This document shows positions 62,966 to 64,000 of a DNA stretch of 64,000 nucleotides, in pieces. The stretch is taken from the NCBI GenBank assembly GCA_045110315.1, contig JBGCFY010000002.1, positions 16,452 through 80,451 on the forward strand, read 5' to 3'. The stretch is from CALFBG01 sp045110315 (lineage in GTDB: Bacteria > Bacteroidota > Bacteroidia > Chitinophagales > Saprospiraceae). Under the pieces are notes generated by a model. That model was not told the origin of the DNA. It made no database searches and saw only the letters and a list, made by a program, of their open reading frames with translations. The stretch's first letter is position 1; each line of letters opens with the position of its first letter. The position numbers were made by a program, and so were the translations under genes.

Positions 62966-63511
62966 ATGAAACTTAAAGTAATGTTTAATTTTTTCTTGAT
63001 AGTTATTGGAACTATATTTAGTCAATGTATTTCATCACAAGTGATAAGTAATCTTTCTACTGAAGATGATAAGTTGAAGATTGATACATTAATTTTGAAA
63101 GATATAGTTTTTGAATCTGATTTGTCTTTTATTATTGAAAGTTGTTTAGATAAAGCCTATGAGACTAAAAGTCTCACCAAAAAAGATGTAAAGTATTTGA
63201 AAAATCTTTTTAATAAAGAACTAGATACAAAAGTATTTAATCAGATTGGAGTTGCTACAGGAAAAATATTACGATTTACAGAATATAAGAGGTGGGTAAG
63301 AGTTGTTGAATTACATTTTGAATCTGAGGATATTACTGATACTGTAGAGTACCACTTGGGGAAATTAGATCAAGGTATTATTAGGCGAACAATTTATCCA
63401 AATCGCTGTGATTTTGTAAGAAAAGAAAAGAAAATATATCTATTACAATACAGTCCTATTGTGAGCGGTAAACTATTATGGAAAGATGATTTATTGCGTT
63501 GCATGAATTGA
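62966..63511 (+). CDS. exported candidate immunity protein
   Basis: This 181-residue protein begins 14 bases after the RHS stop. It has a hydrophobic signal of about 24 residues (MKLKVMFNFFLIVIGTIFSQ). The body is Lys/Asp-rich, with VFESDLSFIIESCLDKAYETKSLTKKD in form. No family is recognised. It is AT-rich like the RHS tip. The location immediately after a toxin domain and the predicted periplasmic site fit immunity to a cell-wall toxin; that role is inferred. Confidence 0.6.
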   Translation: MKLKVMFNFFLIVIGTIFSQCISSQVISNLSTEDDKLKIDTLILKDIVFESDLSFIIESCLDKAYETKSLTKKDVKYLKNLFNKELDTKVFNQIGVATGKILRFTEYKRWVRVVELHFESEDITDTVEYHLGKLDQGIIRRTIYPNRCDFVRKEKKIYLLQYSPIVSGKLLWKDDLLRCMN

Positions 63512-64000
63512 AGAAGTGGTTTAGAGATTAAAACAGGAGAAATGGTGTTCGTCGGGTCTCCGTCAGCTTCCAGAACTACGCCAGCTAGGACAAGCCGTAG
63601 CTGTCATAGTTCTGGGTCTTCCTCTGGCCTCCTCATCCGGTAGTTCCCAGTCCCTGCAAAAAAGCAGGTACTTCCACTCCCATAGTTTTGCGGCCTGCTA
63701 GGTCGACTCAGTACGGGGTGCAGTTTTTTTATTTTCAATTGAAAGAAAAAAGGTAAAAAACGGCACCGCTTCCTTTCCCTGTCCGAAAAGATCGGAGCTA
63801 TCGCTACGCACTTACAGTCGCACTCTACGCACCAGCTCGGCAGCGTGCTATTTCTGTAAGGCTTCGGCTCCCACCGCAGTCGGCCGCCGGTCGTTCGTAT
63901 CCTACTCTCTTCCTTTAGCCTTTTAAAAAAGAATGAACTTGGCAAATTAACTGAAGGGCTTCGGCTCTTTTGCTTGATCTCTTTTGTCCGCTGGGACAAA
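63512..64000. other. GC-richer stretch with many inverted repeats, no gene
   Basis: The composition rises well above the neighbouring genes. CCAGAACTA (63570-63578) pairs with TAGTTCTGG (63607-63615), with AGCTA/TAGCT nested inside. CCTGC/GCAGG flank six A near 63660. The string GGCTTCGGCTC occurs at 63860-63870 and 63957-63967. TTTGTCC and GGGACAAA form a palindrome at the right edge. An open frame on the minus strand (63604-63999) has low-complexity, Ser/Arg-rich wording and no start context, so it is not called a gene. It may be a dispersed repeat or the edge of a mobile or toxin-cassette element. Confidence 0.5.

Noticed and set aside
63604..63999. 131-residue open frame on the minus strand in the terminal GC-rich stretch
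   Set aside because: It is Arg/Ser/Pro-rich with no domain or signal, and it overlaps nested inverted repeats. It reads like a by-product of higher GC rather than a gene.

Overview
The window is about 40% GC and looks like a free-living member of the Bacteroidota, most plausibly near the Saprospiria (Lewinella/Haliscomenobacter-like); that placement is inference. The signs are type IX secretion (T9SS) C-terminal sorting domains, a Bat (moxR/DUF58/batABCD) operon, a DUF5723 protein, promoter boxes of the Bacteroidota form TAnnTTTG, weak ribosome binding sites and many small lipoproteins. No rRNA, CRISPR array, transposase or prophage was seen; there is one tRNA.

Layout. 1-2600: 3' part of a T9SS-exported Asp-box/PKD/LamG protein. 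2642-4921: hydroxyproline epimerase and a D-amino-acid dehydrogenase. 5162-6842: a small dimeric-barrel enzyme and two thioredoxin-fold proteins. 6941-7125: a self-contained tRNA-Val unit. 7215-12501: an AsmA-family protein convergent with an M1-like peptidase. 12924-15889: a lipoprotein and a DUF5723 protein. 15965-18520: a CotH/lamin-tail T9SS protein. 18806-25778 (minus strand): the operon ilvD-ilvB-ilvN-ilvC-ilvA, preceded by what reads as two tandem transcription attenuators. Each has an Ile/Val/Leu-rich leader peptide followed by an intrinsic terminator. 25900-27772: two envelope proteins. 28080-33265: xerD, an Ig-like lipoprotein, lptB, two small lipoproteins and a secreted protein of unknown function. 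33463-43490: a nine-gene Bat operon with an inserted RsiV-like gene and a BatD-like/RDD fusion. 43558-44422: a DUF4197 gene with a folded leader. 44530-49650 (minus strand): a DUF192 protein, a UvrD-type helicase-nuclease with an iron-staple cysteine pattern, a TSUP permease and methylmalonyl-CoA epimerase. 49806-50312: two related inverted-repeat elements. 50341-53811: a one-piece sensor histidine kinase. 54357-63511: a 2864-residue RHS polymorphic-toxin protein with an L,D-transpeptidase-like tip and an exported candidate immunity protein. 63512-64000: a GC-richer stretch full of inverted repeats with no credible gene.

How the genes work together. The ilv genes supply every step from threonine/pyruvate to the branched 2-keto acids, and the leader region would couple their transcription to charging of Ile, Val and Leu tRNAs. 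The Bat operon encodes an AAA+ ATPase with VWA partners at the inner membrane, generally linked to envelope stress. The RHS region is an accessory competition module with signs of exchange at its 3' end. The most interesting points are the tandem attenuators, the RHS tip with its immunity gene, the paired inverted-repeat elements and the folded leader of the DUF4197 gene.
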